Positions 26,204 to 35,729 of a stretch of DNA of 64,000 nt are shown piece by piece. The notes below the pieces were generated by a model. That model did not search any database and had not been told where the DNA came from. It worked only from the letters and a program-made list of their open reading frames with translations. Position 1 is the stretch's first letter, and each line of letters starts with the position of its first letter. The DNA is taken from positions 841,501-905,500 of the forward strand of contig NZ_JAERQJ010000001.1 in assembly GCF_016735115.1 (NCBI RefSeq), read 5' to 3'. A program made the position numbers and the translations under genes. This DNA is from Aquimarina mytili (lineage in GTDB: Bacteria; Bacteroidota; Bacteroidia; Flavobacteriales; Flavobacteriaceae).

Positions 26204-27032
26204 ATGTACTTTTTGCAATCAACTCGTAGATTCCGGTAATTTTATTAAAACTTTTAGTGAGATTGTTAGAAGTGTAAAAAACTTCTTCAAGCGTAAATCC
26301 ATTGCTATAAAATCCTTTTTTATTTGATTGAAATTTCTCCCAGATAGACATTACATTACCAAGTTCTTCTTCAATTTCTGTAGTATTATAACTACTAATT
26401 AATAAATCACCAATAACGCTGTCGAATTCTTCAAAAACTTGATTTAAAATTCGTCTGTATTCTGCTTTTTTGTTTGGAAACATACTAGAAGCGGTATAAT
26501 ATAAACAAAGTCTTTGAGATAGCATTCGCTGTTTTCCTGATACATTAATAATGCTTATTAGGTCTTGATTTTCGGTTTTAAAAAATTGATTATTATATTT
26601 CGAGCTTGTTTCGATGCTTAACACTAATTCATGACATGCACTTAGTAATTTTGTATTGAGTTCCATAACCTCTAATGAATTTGTAAAGCTGGGAGCTGTG
26701 GAAATTAACCCTTTAAATTTTGACCAGAACTTTTTTACATTCTTTATCGATAATTTAACCGCAGTACTTGAAGCATTTTGAGTTAAAATTTCTAATTGTT
26801 TGTCAAAAATAAACTTACTGGAATTTAATTCTTTAGAGATTTCTTTGTTGTTGATTCCCTTAGCTAATAATAAATAGGCTTTAGACATTTTTTGAGATAA
26901 CATTCTTTGTTTTCCCGAAATATTAACAGCCTTATTGTAGCTAATACTTCCATAACTCTGAGATTGCGAATGCAATTTTGTTACACATAGTAAGGTAAAC
27001 GTAAAAAAAATAGATATGATTTTAGTTTTCAT
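26202..27032 (-). CDS. Secreted protein with two PilJ/NIT-type P-box domains
   Basis: A 276-residue exported protein with signal peptide MKTKIISIFFTFTLLCVTKLHSQ and no membrane anchor or lipobox. It holds two copies of the sensor helix motif: NISGKQRMLSQKMSKAYLL (about 38-56) and NVSGKQRMLSQRLCLYYTA (about 160-178). Each is followed by helical sequence. This motif is the ligand-contacting P-box region in PilJ-type and NarX-like nitrate sensors, and a third copy is in the sensor kinase of this cluster. It lacks any output domain, so a periplasmic nitrate-binding or accessory sensor protein is my inference. A degenerate nitrate palindrome lies about 40 nt upstream. It is convergent with the regulator gene. 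Confidence 0.8.
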   Translation of the reverse strand: MKTKIISIFFTFTLLCVTKLHSQSQSYGSISYNKAVNISGKQRMLSQKMSKAYLLLAKGINNKEISKELNSSKFIFDKQLEILTQNASSTAVKLSIKNVKKFWSKFKGLISTAPSFTNSLEVMELNTKLLSACHELVLSIETSSKYNNQFFKTENQDLISIINVSGKQRMLSQRLCLYYTASSMFPNKKAEYRRILNQVFEEFDSVIGDLLISSYNTTEIEEELGNVMSIWEKFQSNKKGFYSNGFTLEEVFYTSNNLTKSFNKITGIYELIAKST

Positions 27033-27069
27033 AGGATAGTTGTTTATCTAGGGGTTAATAAAAATATTT

Positions 27070-27085
27070 TAAGTAAAAATACTTA
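27070..27085 (-). promoter_or_regulatory. Degenerate nitrate palindrome upstream of the double-P-box gene
   Basis: TAAGTAAAAATACTTA matches the 16-bp nitrate palindrome at 14 of 16 positions, about 40 nt upstream of the ATG. On the minus strand it is followed by TAAAATAT, which does not match TAnnTTTG, so the -7 arrangement seen in the other four sites is not preserved. The rest of the 27033-27416 intergenic region is AT-rich with no other gene. Confidence 0.55.
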
Positions 27086-27356
27086 TTTTTTTTCTACCAC
27101 CAAAAGTTCAAGCTGTTTGATAATTTTCTTTATTCAGTTGAATATATTTATTTGGTTTAATTACGTTGAAACCATCTTTTTTTAATGTATATACCTTGAT
27201 TTAAAAGGGTTTTTTAAAGTCTGTTTCTTTCTTTTTATGTTATTTTTAATTTTGTAAGGGGTAAATTATTAAAAAGATAATTAATATAACTACTTATTTT
27301 ATTATGCATAATAATTACATTAATACGTACTTTTTATTCTTTAAATAGTTTTTAAA

Positions 27357-27378
27357 TAAGTAATAATACTTAGTTTTG
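27357..27378 (+). promoter_or_regulatory. Nitrate-regulon palindrome fused to -7 box, nrtA promoter
   Basis: TAAGTAATAATACTTA (27357-27372; one base off the perfect palindrome) overlaps by two bases the -7 box TAGTTTTG (27371-27378). The nrtA ATG is 39 nt after the box. Confidence 0.8.
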
Positions 27379-27416
27379 AATTGATTCTATTAGTGAAATT
27401 CTCAAAACACAGAGTT

Positions 27417-28811
27417 ATGAAAACAGTATATCTTAAAATTGTAATTATTATGACCGCAATGACGCTAATGTCTTGTGGTGGAGAAAAGAAAAAACAAATA
27501 GCAGCAAGTGATTCTTCGGTAAGTGGTTCTTCGAAGCTACTTATAGAAAAGCCACAATTAACTTTTGGTTTTATTAAGTTAACCGATATGGCGCCCCTTG
27601 CTATAGCTAAAGAAAAGGGATTCTTCGAGGATGAAGGTCTTTTCGTATCGATAGAAGCGCAATCGAATTGGAAAAATGTATTAGATAGGGTTATTGATGG
27701 GCAATTGGATGGTTCACATATGTTGGCAGGACAGCCTATTGCTGCAGGAGCAGGATTTGGTAGGCAAGCAGATTTAGTAACGCCTTTTTCTATGGATCTA
27801 AACGGAAATGGAATTACAGTGTCTAATGATGTTTGGTCAAAAATGAAACCCAATGTTCCTGTTGGTGAAGATGGAAAGCCGATACATCCAATTTCGGCGA
27901 AAGCACTAAAACCTGTTATTGAATCTTACAAGAATGAAGGAAAACCTTTTAAAATGGGAATGGTTTTTCCAGTATCTACTCATAATTATGAAATACGATA
28001 TTGGTTGGCAGCGGCTGGGATCAATCCAGGAATGTATTCTAAGAATAATATACAAGGGCAAATTGATGCAGATGTATTGTTGTCTGTAACTCCACCACCA
28101 CAAATGCCGGCAACTCTGGAAGCGGGTACTATTTATGGTTATTGTGTTGGTGAACCATGGAATCAACAAGCCGTTTTTAAGGGCATTGGAGTGCCAGTTA
28201 CTACCAACTATGATATCTGGAAAAACAACCCAGAGAAGGTGTTTGTAATGACCAAAAAATTTGTAGAACAATACCCGAATACTGCTACTGCGGTTACAAA
28301 AGCTTTGATTAGAGCAGGTAAATGGTTAGATACTCCAGGAAATCGTAAGGAAGCGGTTAAAATATTATCTATGCCAGAGTATGTTGGTGCAGATGAAGTG
28401 GTTTTGGCAAATTCTATGACGGGTACGTTCGAGTTTGAAAAAGGGGATAAGAGAGAAATGCCAGATTTTAATGTGTTTTATCGTTATCATGCAACTTATC
28501 CATTTTATTCTGATGGAATCTGGTTCTTAACCCAGATGAGGAGATGGGGACAAATACCAGAAAGCAAACCAGCGGATTGGTATCATAGCAAGATCAAAGA
28601 AATTTATAGACCAGATATTTGGATCAAGGCTGCAAATCTTTTGGTTGAAGAAGGCTATCTAGAATCTTCAGAGCTACCTAAGACTGATGGTTACAAACCT
28701 GCTACTACAGATTTTATAGATGGTAAAAAATATGATGCAAAAGATCCTTTAGGGTATATAAATAGTTTTAGTATAGGAAATAAAGAAACGGAAGTTCCTA
28801 GTATTCAATAG
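27417..28811 (+). CDS. nrtA: Nitrate ABC transporter substrate-binding lipoprotein (NrtA/CmpA type)
   Basis: Periplasmic-face nitrate-binding component, 464 residues from the ATG at 27417. An in-frame TTG at 27381 would lie inside the promoter region and is rejected. The N-terminus [20 protein letters not shown] is a lipoprotein signal (Cys20). Family features: [79 protein letters not shown], and [31 protein letters not shown]. It is the first gene of nrtA-permease-ATPase-ATPase and has its own palindrome-regulated promoter. Confidence 0.94.
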   Translation: MKTVYLKIVIIMTAMTLMSCGGEKKKQIAASDSSVSGSSKLLIEKPQLTFGFIKLTDMAPLAIAKEKGFFEDEGLFVSIEAQSNWKNVLDRVIDGQLDGSHMLAGQPIAAGAGFGRQADLVTPFSMDLNGNGITVSNDVWSKMKPNVPVGEDGKPIHPISAKALKPVIESYKNEGKPFKMGMVFPVSTHNYEIRYWLAAAGINPGMYSKNNIQGQIDADVLLSVTPPPQMPATLEAGTIYGYCVGEPWNQQAVFKGIGVPVTTNYDIWKNNPEKVFVMTKKFVEQYPNTATAVTKALIRAGKWLDTPGNRKEAVKILSMPEYVGADEVVLANSMTGTFEFEKGDKREMPDFNVFYRYHATYPFYSDGIWFLTQMRRWGQIPESKPADWYHSKIKEIYRPDIWIKAANLLVEEGYLESSELPKTDGYKPATTDFIDGKKYDAKDPLGYINSFSIGNKETEVPSIQ

Positions 28812-28899
28812 TAGTAAATAATAGTATGCCGGGTGAAATAACCGCTTGGTGTACTGTTATGTTAAAACTAAAGTAACAGCAATATATAAATTTTGATAA

Positions 28900-29997
28900 A
28901 TGAAAGATAGATCAATTCATATCCTAAATTTTGTAGGGTTAAGTTTTTTCGAGCCGGCAATTAGATTGGCCTCTGGAGAAGAAGTCAAGAAAAATTTGAT
29001 TGCCTTATTTAAAAAAGTATTTCTACCTATTCTTTCAGTAGGATTGTTTTTAATATTTTGGCATTCAGGAGCGACTTATTTATACAATATTGAAAAAGAT
29101 GCACGTATAGAAAAAGCTCTAAATGATAGAGGAGAAGTTGCAGCTTCAGAAATGAAAGCGTGTATAGAATCTGGAGACATAAGTTGTCAGCCTAACACTT
29201 TGCCTTCTCCATCACAGGTTTGGGATGCTTATAAATCACTTTTAGCAGATCATAGGGCGATTTCGCAAAAGAAAGCTGCATTTTCAGAAAAAATTGCTAC
29301 AACAAATACACAACGAGAAGCGCAAGGTTTAATACCAATAAAATATACAGGACGCCCATCTTTTGTTGACCAAATCTTAACGAGTCTTAAAACTGTTTTT
29401 GCAGGATTTTTATTGGCATTTTTAATTGCGGTTCCTATAGGTATTATGCTAGGGCTTAGTCCTACACTCAGGTCATCGGTTAATTGGTTAATACAAATCT
29501 TTAAACCAGTTTCTCCGGTGGTTTGGTTGTTGTTGGTGTTTATGATAGTCAAAACATTGACAAGAAATTCAGATTCTGATAGTTCGTTTATCATTTCCTT
29601 TATAAGTGTTGGGTTATGTTCTATGTGGGCTACTTTGGTGAATACAAGTATGGGAGTGTCTTCAGTTGATAAGGACTACATTAATGTGGCTAAGGTATTG
29701 CAGCTTAATGTAGGGCAAAAGGTGTTTAAAATCATTTTACCATCCTCATTCCCGCTTATTTTTACAGGACTTCGAATTACGCTGTCAGTAGCATGGATGG
29801 TGCTAATTGCTATCGAATTGCTTGCTCAAAGTCCAGGTCTTGGTTCGTTTGTATGGGAAGAATTTCAAAATGGAGCCAATGATTCTAACTCAAAAATTAT
29901 AGTAGCGATGTTTGTGATTGGTATCATTGGGTTTTTATTAGATCGTATAATGCTTACTATCCAAAAGTTTGTAACATTTACTGAAGAAACCGCTTAA
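28900..29997 (+). CDS. nrtB: Nitrate ABC transporter permease (NrtB)
   Basis: Inner-membrane channel subunit, 365 residues, longer than typical NrtB. After TM1 ([22 protein letters not shown]) there is a periplasmic insert of roughly 110 residues (about 65-155) containing charged helical sequence and two cysteines (CIESGDISC). The remaining transmembrane segments and the cytoplasmic EAA-like loop ([30 protein letters not shown]) follow. It is downstream of nrtA and 10 nt upstream of the first ATPase. Confidence 0.9.
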   Translation: MKDRSIHILNFVGLSFFEPAIRLASGEEVKKNLIALFKKVFLPILSVGLFLIFWHSGATYLYNIEKDARIEKALNDRGEVAASEMKACIESGDISCQPNTLPSPSQVWDAYKSLLADHRAISQKKAAFSEKIATTNTQREAQGLIPIKYTGRPSFVDQILTSLKTVFAGFLLAFLIAVPIGIMLGLSPTLRSSVNWLIQIFKPVSPVVWLLLVFMIVKTLTRNSDSDSSFIISFISVGLCSMWATLVNTSMGVSSVDKDYINVAKVLQLNVGQKVFKIILPSSFPLIFTGLRITLSVAWMVLIAIELLAQSPGLGSFVWEEFQNGANDSNSKIIVAMFVIGIIGFLLDRIMLTIQKFVTFTEETA

Positions 29998-30007
29998 AGA
30001 TAGATGT

Positions 30008-30871
30008 ATGGCATATATTGAATTAAGAAACGTATCTAAATCATTTGGTATTGGAAAAGATCGCACTCAGGTATTATCAAACATCAACCTTGAAATTGAA
30101 GAAGGAGAGTTTGTTGCGATTGTTGGGTTTACCGGGAGTGGTAAAACTACTTTAATCAATCTAATATCGGGTTTGATCATGCCCGATGAAGGAGAGGTTC
30201 TTTTTAAAGGAGAACCTGTAACAGGTCCTAGTCATGAACGAGGAGTGATTTTTCAGAATTATTCTTTATTGCCATGGTTGAATGTTGGAAGCAATGTCGG
30301 TATGGCTGTTAAGGAAGCTTTTAAAAAAATGACCCGAAGAGATAGGAAGAAAAGAGTAGAGGAGTTTGTGGAGATGGTTAATCTGTCACCAGCTATAAAT
30401 AAGTTGCCCAAAGAACTTTCTGGAGGTATGAGACAAAGAGTATCTGTAACCCGAGCATTATCGATGAGTCCGGAAGTAATTCTTATGGATGAACCGCTAA
30501 GTGCCCTTGATGCGTTAACCCGAGGGAATCTTCAGCAAGAAATACTAAACATCTGGAACAAGGATAAGAAGACGGCATTATTAATTACCAATGATGTAGA
30601 TGAAGGGATCTTGATGGCAGATAGAATTATTCCTCTAAAACCGGGACCTAAAGCTACTCTGGGCCCGGAGTATAATATTAATCTTGAACGACCAAGAGAT
30701 AAAACTGCTCTTAATCATAATGAGGAGTACAAAAAACTAAGAAACAGTATTATGGAATACTTAATTCAGATTGGAGAGCAACGTGCTTCTAAGAAGGAAA
30801 ATAATTATGCATTGCCCGATATTAAACCAGTGATTAAACCTGCACCATTCGGAAAGTTAAACTTTGGATAA
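30008..30871 (+). CDS. Nitrate ABC transporter ATPase, first (NrtC-like, Asn at H-loop)
   Basis: Cytoplasmic ATPase of the nitrate importer, 287 residues. Walker [10 protein letters not shown], signature [10 protein letters not shown] and Walker [13 protein letters not shown] are intact. The switch histidine expected in ITHDVDE is replaced by Asn195 ([10 protein letters not shown]), so its own catalytic site may hydrolyse ATP poorly. The C-terminal tail ([17 protein letters not shown]) is short and lacks the NrtA-like regulatory domain of cyanobacterial NrtC. It overlaps or abuts the second ATPase, so the two probably form a heterodimer. Confidence 0.92.
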   Translation: MAYIELRNVSKSFGIGKDRTQVLSNINLEIEEGEFVAIVGFTGSGKTTLINLISGLIMPDEGEVLFKGEPVTGPSHERGVIFQNYSLLPWLNVGSNVGMAVKEAFKKMTRRDRKKRVEEFVEMVNLSPAINKLPKELSGGMRQRVSVTRALSMSPEVILMDEPLSALDALTRGNLQQEILNIWNKDKKTALLITNDVDEGILMADRIIPLKPGPKATLGPEYNINLERPRDKTALNHNEEYKKLRNSIMEYLIQIGEQRASKKENNYALPDIKPVIKPAPFGKLNFG

Positions 30872-30881
30872 AAAGTATAAT

Positions 30882-31703
30882 ATGAAAATACTTGAAAAAA
30901 CAGCAACGCGAAGAATAGAAAATGGATTATTTGAAGATAAATATATGCTTGATATTTCGGGCCTTACCAAAATATATCCAACACCTAAAGGAGATTATGT
31001 AGTTCTAGATGATCTTGATCTTAAGATAAAGCATGAAGAGTTTGTTTCTATTATAGGTCATTCGGGCTGCGGAAAATCAACATTGCTTACAATGATAGCA
31101 GGTCTTAATCCGATCTCCAAAGGGACAATTGTAGTTAATAATCGAACGGTAAAAGGACCTGGGCCTGATCGCGGAGTAATTTTTCAATCTCCGAGCCTTT
31201 TACCCTGGATGACTGCTTATGAAAATGTAATGCTAGGAGTAAAACAAGTTTTTGCACATGGAACCAAAAAAGATCGAGATGATATAGTGAAGTACTACTT
31301 GGCTAAAGTTGGTTTGGAAGATGCAATGCATAAAAAAGCCAAAGAATTATCACAAGGAATGCAACAACGCGTTGGTATAGCAAGGGCATTTGCCCTGAAA
31401 CCGAAGGTTTTACTATTAGATGAACCTTTTGGAATGCTGGATTCTTTAACCCGAGGCGAACTACAGGATGTGCTTATAGAAGTGTGGAATCAAGAAAAAA
31501 TAACGGCCATTATGATAACTCATGATGTTGATGAGTCAATATTTCTTGCTGATAGGGTCATTATGATGACAAGTGGCCCTAGAGCAAAAGTTGGAGATAT
31601 ATTAGAGATAGATTTTGAAAGACCTCGTCTTAGGAAAGATGTTTTGGAGCATCCAGATTACTACAAATACAGGGAACACTTAATTAACTTTTTGGAGCAT
31701 TAG
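30882..31703 (+). CDS. Nitrate ABC transporter ATPase, second (NrtD-like)
   Basis: Second ATPase of the importer, about 273 residues from the ATG at 30882; a TTG at 30864 overlapping the preceding gene is a less likely start. Walker [10 protein letters not shown], Walker [13 protein letters not shown] and the switch histidine in MITHDVDES are canonical. The signature motif reads [10 protein letters not shown] instead of LSGGQ. In a heterodimer this weak signature would face the Asn-containing site of the partner. It is the last gene of the nrt operon. Confidence 0.92.
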   Translation: MKILEKTATRRIENGLFEDKYMLDISGLTKIYPTPKGDYVVLDDLDLKIKHEEFVSIIGHSGCGKSTLLTMIAGLNPISKGTIVVNNRTVKGPGPDRGVIFQSPSLLPWMTAYENVMLGVKQVFAHGTKKDRDDIVKYYLAKVGLEDAMHKKAKELSQGMQQRVGIARAFALKPKVLLLDEPFGMLDSLTRGELQDVLIEVWNQEKITAIMITHDVDESIFLADRVIMMTSGPRAKVGDILEIDFERPRLRKDVLEHPDYYKYREHLINFLEH

Positions 31704-31999
31704 TGATAATATATACATTATGATTAATGACGAATAAAAAAAAGAATTTTGCCGATGATTTTTATTTCCGATTCAAGGATTATTGGTATATTTAATATAT
31801 TACAACTTTTGTGCTTAACTATCGACGACATAAAAATCAGTCTTTCCTACTTTTTTTATAGAATAAAGTAGGGTTCTAATCGTTACATAGAATTGTATTC
31901 CTAGAATATTGATATGTTGCAATAAAATTATAAAAGTATATATAACTTAGTGTTGAAACACTTTAAAGAACTATGTTACTTTAAGTGTTTCTTGTGTTG
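31704..31999. other. Non-coding interval between nrt operon and nasA terminator
   Basis: No credible gene is visible. The right part holds an inverted repeat: AAACACTTTAAAG (31956-31968) against CTTTAAGTGTTT (31979-31990), with one bulged base and a 10-nt loop. It lies immediately before the terminator at 32000. The hairpin-plus-terminator arrangement would suit the 3' end of a small RNA, but no promoter could be assigned. Confidence 0.35.
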
Positions 32000-32031
32000 C
32001 CGGTTACAACAAGTTTGTAACCGGTTTTTTT
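32000..32031 (+). terminator. Strong intrinsic terminator upstream of nasA
   Basis: CCGGTTACAA (32000-32009) pairs perfectly with TTGTAACCGG (32015-32024) around a 5-nt loop, followed by seven T. It lies 296 nt after the last nrt gene and before the nasA promoter. Confidence 0.88.
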
Positions 32032-32154
32032 ATAATAAATATGATAAAATAGACTTCCTGATAGTCTCAATACCGTTTTTTAAATAGACATATTTTGCTG
32101 AATTAATAATTCTTTCACTTCAAGAACAGAAATCAGTTACTAAACTATGATACA

Positions 32155-32176
32155 TACGTATTAATACTTAGTTTTG
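32155..32176 (+). promoter_or_regulatory. Nitrate-regulon palindrome fused to -7 box, nitrate reductase promoter
   Basis: TACGTATTAATACTTA (32155-32170; one base off) overlaps by two bases the -7 box TAGTTTTG (32169-32176). The reductase ATG is 30 nt after the box. From the palindrome through TAGTTTTGAATT the sequence is nearly identical to the nrtA promoter. Confidence 0.8.
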
Positions 32177-32205
32177 AATTTCTAATATTAGCGTAGAAAT
32201 AAAAT

Positions 32206-35200
32206 ATGCCGGCATTCAAATCATATAAAACAACATGTTCCTATTGTGGAGTTGGTTGTGGGATCATCGCCAAAAAAGATACAAAAGGAGTAATCACAGT
32301 TGAGGGAGATCCCGACCACCCCGTAAATAGAGGCATGTTGTGCTCAAAAGGGATGAATCTTCATCATGTTGTTCAGGATAAGAGTGACCGTATTTTATAT
32401 CCAGAAATGAGATGGAGCAAAGGGCATGATCGCCAGCGCGTATCTTGGGAGCAAGCGTTAGAAAAAGCGGTTGCGGTTTTTAGTACCATCATCAAAAAAT
32501 ATGGACCTGACAGTGTAGGGTTTTATGTTTCTGGGCAATGTTTAACTGAAGAATATTATTTAGTGAATAAACTCGCGAAGGGATTTATTGGAACTAATAA
32601 TGTTGATACCAATTCTAGGTTATGTATGAGTTCTGCGGTTGTTGGGTATAAGCAGGCTTTAGGAGAAGATAGTGTTCCTATTGCTTATGAAGATATAGAA
32701 CTTGCAGATTGTTTTATGATTGCTGGTGCAAATCCCGCTTGGTGTCATCCTATTTTGTTTAGAAGAATTGAAGCACAAAAAGAAAAGAATCCTAACACAA
32801 AAATCATAGTAGTAGACCCCCGAAGAACACAATCATGCGATATAGCAGATCTACATTTACAAATTCTTCCTGGAACCGATGTGATTTTATATAATGCTAT
32901 CGCAAAAAGGCTTATTGATAGAAAAAAAATAGACAAAAATTTCATTAATAATCATACTAATGATTTTGAAAAGTTGAAAGAATCTTTGCGGTCAACTTCC
33001 TTGGCGGAAGCTGCTAAATTATGTGGAATTACCGTAGCTGAAATCAAGAAAGCTGCTTCATATATAGCGGATGCTAAGGGATTTATTACGCTTTGGGCAA
33101 TGGGATTAAACCAAAGTTCTATTGGGGTAAACAAAAATAATGCACTACTAAACCTGTCTTTATTAACCGGACATATTGGTAAACCTGGATCTGGACCATT
33201 TTCTCTAACTGGACAGCCTAATGCAATGGGAGGTCGAGAAGTAGGGGGTATGGCAAATCTGTTAGCTGCTCATAAAAATTTAGCTAATGATGATCATAGA
33301 AGAGAAGTGGCTAATTTTTGGGGAGGAAAAGAAATATCACCAAAACCAGGACTTACAGCAACAGAGATGTTTGATGCTTTAGAAAGTGGAAAGCTAAAAG
33401 CGGTTTGGATTATATGTACCAACCCTTTAGTAAGTTTACCAAATGCAAATAAAGTTGAAAATGCGCTAAAAAAAGCTAAATACGTTATTGTACAAGATAT
33501 TTCGCATCGATCTGAAACTACAGAATATGCTGATTTGTTGCTGCCAGCTGCCGGATGGGCAGAAAAGGAAGGGACAATGACCAATAGCGAGCGCCGTATT
33601 ACATATCTTAATAAAGTAATTGATCCTCCTGGCGAAGCAATTTCCGATTCAGAGATATTATGGAGATTTGCAAGAAGAATGGGGTATCATGGATTTGATT
33701 ACAATTCTGCAGAAGAGGTGTATAAAGAACATTGCTTATTAACCAAAGGCACAAATATTGATATTTCTGGACTAAGTTATACCCGATTAAAAGAAGAAGG
33801 AAGTTTTCAATGGCCTGTACCTCAAAATAATCATGAAGGTACATCACGACTTTTTGAAGATAAAAAGTTTTATACCGATACCGGAAATGCAAAATTTGTA
33901 GTGCCAAGATTTACAAAACCCACTTCAGAATTACTTACTGAAGACTATCCGCTTATTCTCACTACAGGAAGAGTTCGTGATCAATGGCATACCAGAACCA
34001 AAACAGGAAAGGTCAATAGACTCCTTACGCACATTTCAGATCCATTTTTGGAAATGAATCAAGTTGATGCTTTTTTATTGAAATTAAAAGAAGGTGATAT
34101 AGTTGTTGTTGAAAGTAAAAGGGGGAAAGTACAGGTGAAAATAAAAGTAAGCGATACCATTAAAAAAGGAGTCGTTTTTCTTCCAATGCATTGGGGTAAA
34201 GTATTGGGTAACGATTATGGAAGAGCTAATAATCTAACAACAAATATTGTTGATCCTATTTCCAAAGAACCAGATTTCAAATTTACTGCAGTTCGGGTTT
34301 CAAAATATGTGAAACCAAAGCAAAAAATCTGTATCATAGGAGCAGGAACAGCAGCTTATCGGTTTATTCAAACCTATAGAGAATTTAACAATCATGATGA
34401 AATTGTTGTGTTTTCCAAAGAACCTTATCCTTTTTATAATAGGGTATTACTTCCAGAATACGTAAGTGATGAATTGAAATGGGAGCAATTACAAAAGATG
34501 AGAGAGGGAAATATGGAATCTCTTAATGTAACACTCTCTACAAGCAATCCAATTAAAGAGATCAATAGAGAAGAAAAATATATTATTGATAGTCAAAATC
34601 AAAAACATAACTATGATGTAGTTTTGATGGCAACAGGTAGTCGTGCTTTTGTACCAAAAGAAGTACCTTTTCATTTGCCAGGTAGGTTTACTATGCGTGA
34701 TCGAAGTGATGCCGATAAATTAAAAGAATATCTTGATCAAACGGGATTGCCCGAAAACGAACAACATGTTACAATTGTAGGAGGAGGATTATTAGGCTTA
34801 GAACTAGCAGCCGCTCTAAGAAAGAAAGATATGAAAATTTCTATCGTACAACGGGGCAATCGATTAATGGAGCGCCAGTTGGATATAGTGGCTAGTAGAT
34901 TATTGGCAGAAGACGTGCAAGAAAAAGGAATTCAGATTCATTTTGATAACGAGGTTGATACCGTTTTTAATCAGGATTCCGGAGATTTATTGGTTAATCT
35001 AAAGTCTGGGAAGTCATTTACTTGCAATGCCGTTGTGTACTCTATAGGTACTATACCAAACATTGATCTGGCTAAAAAAACAGGAGTGAATTGCCGAAGA
35101 GGAATTTTAGTAAATCAATATTTACAATCAAGTGATACTAATATTTTTGCCATAGGTGAAATAGCAGAGTTTGAAGGGGATTTGTATGGTATAACAGCAG

Positions 35201-35727
35201 CTGCCGAACAACAGGCAGATATCGTAGCAAAATATTTACTAGGTGATTTTAGCGCAATCTATCGAGGTTCTGTATTTATGAATATTTTAAAGTTTGAAGA
35301 CCTTGATCTTTGTAGTATTGGAAATATAGATGTGCCAAAAAATGATCCATCCTTTGAAGAAATTGTTTTCATGGATGTAAGAAAACGTTTCTATAAAAAA
35401 TGTATCGTACAAAATGACAGGCTAATTGGGGCTATTTTAATGGGGGATAAGAAAGAATTTGCCGATTTTAAGAGTCTTATAGAGAAAAAAATAGAGCTAT
35501 CTGAGAAAAGAGAAGAGTTATTGCGTTCTTCGCAACCAAGCGAGCCCGTTGTGGGTAAACTAATTTGTTCATGCAGCCAGGTTGGAGAAGGCAATCTAGA
35601 AAAAGTTATAAGATCTGGATGCGAAGATTTCTCAGAACTTTGTATAAAAACTGGAGCTGGTTTAGGATGCGGCAGTTGTAAACCCGAAGTAAAAGAAGTG
35701 TTGAATGCTGTTATGCAAATGGTTTAA
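32206..35727 (+). CDS. nasA: Assimilatory nitrate reductase fused to NAD(P)H/FAD reductase and Bfd domain
   Basis: Cytoplasmic molybdenum enzyme reducing nitrate to nitrite, 1173 residues. Residues 1-700 form the molybdopterin domain: a [4Fe-4S] site with Cys11, Cys14, Cys18 and Cys46, then molybdopterin motifs (NTNSRLCMSS, GANPAWCHPILF, SLTGQPNAMGGREVGGMANLL) and the C-terminal nucleotide domain (TGRVRDQWHTRTKTG). Residues about 705-1060 are a NirB-like FAD/NAD(P)H reductase (IIGAGTAAYRF, IVGGGLLGLELAAAL). Residues about 1115-1170 are a Bfd-like [2Fe-2S] domain (ICSCSQVGEGN, GLGCGSCKPEV). The fusion joins what are separate NasA and NasC proteins elsewhere. It has no Tat signal, consistent with cytoplasmic assimilation. 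The rubredoxin protein gene begins 2 nt after its stop. Confidence 0.93.
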   Translation: MPAFKSYKTTCSYCGVGCGIIAKKDTKGVITVEGDPDHPVNRGMLCSKGMNLHHVVQDKSDRILYPEMRWSKGHDRQRVSWEQALEKAVAVFSTIIKKYGPDSVGFYVSGQCLTEEYYLVNKLAKGFIGTNNVDTNSRLCMSSAVVGYKQALGEDSVPIAYEDIELADCFMIAGANPAWCHPILFRRIEAQKEKNPNTKIIVVDPRRTQSCDIADLHLQILPGTDVILYNAIAKRLIDRKKIDKNFINNHTNDFEKLKESLRSTSLAEAAKLCGITVAEIKKAASYIADAKGFITLWAMGLNQSSIGVNKNNALLNLSLLTGHIGKPGSGPFSLTGQPNAMGGREVGGMANLLAAHKNLANDDHRREVANFWGGKEISPKPGLTATEMFDALESGKLKAVWIICTNPLVSLPNANKVENALKKAKYVIVQDISHRSETTEYADLLLPAAGWAEKEGTMTNSERRITYLNKVIDPPGEAISDSEILWRFARRMGYHGFDYNSAEEVYKEHCLLTKGTNIDISGLSYTRLKEEGSFQWPVPQNNHEGTSRLFEDKKFYTDTGNAKFVVPRFTKPTSELLTEDYPLILTTGRVRDQWHTRTKTGKVNRLLTHISDPFLEMNQVDAFLLKLKEGDIVVVESKRGKVQVKIKVSDTIKKGVVFLPMHWGKVLGNDYGRANNLTTNIVDPISKEPDFKFTAVRVSKYVKPKQKICIIGAGTAAYRFIQTYREFNNHDEIVVFSKEPYPFYNRVLLPEYVSDELKWEQLQKMREGNMESLNVTLSTSNPIKEINREEKYIIDSQNQKHNYDVVLMATGSRAFVPKEVPFHLPGRFTMRDRSDADKLKEYLDQTGLPENEQHVTIVGGGLLGLELAAALRKKDMKISIVQRGNRLMERQLDIVASRLLAEDVQEKGIQIHFDNEVDTVFNQDSGDLLVNLKSGKSFTCNAVVYSIGTIPNIDLAKKTGVNCRRGILVNQYLQSSDTNIFAIGEIAEFEGDLYGITAAAEQQADIVAKYLLGDFSAIYRGSVFMNILKFEDLDLCSIGNIDVPKNDPSFEEIVFMDVRKRFYKKCIVQNDRLIGAILMGDKKEFADFKSLIEKKIELSEKREELLRSSQPSEPVVGKLICSCSQVGEGNLEKVIRSGCEDFSELCIKTGAGLGCGSCKPEVKEVLNAVMQMV

Positions 35728-35729
35728 TT

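Noticed and set aside
27381-27416. N-terminal extension of nrtA from a TTG
   Set aside because: It would begin almost inside the -7 box and destroy the lipoprotein signal; the ATG at 27417 gives a proper lipobox with Cys20.
32206-35727. Interpretation as respiratory or periplasmic nitrate reductase (Nar/Nap)
   Set aside because: There is no Tat signal, no NapB/NarH-type partner and no quinol subunit; the fused NAD(P)H module and neighbouring NirBD point to cytoplasmic assimilation.
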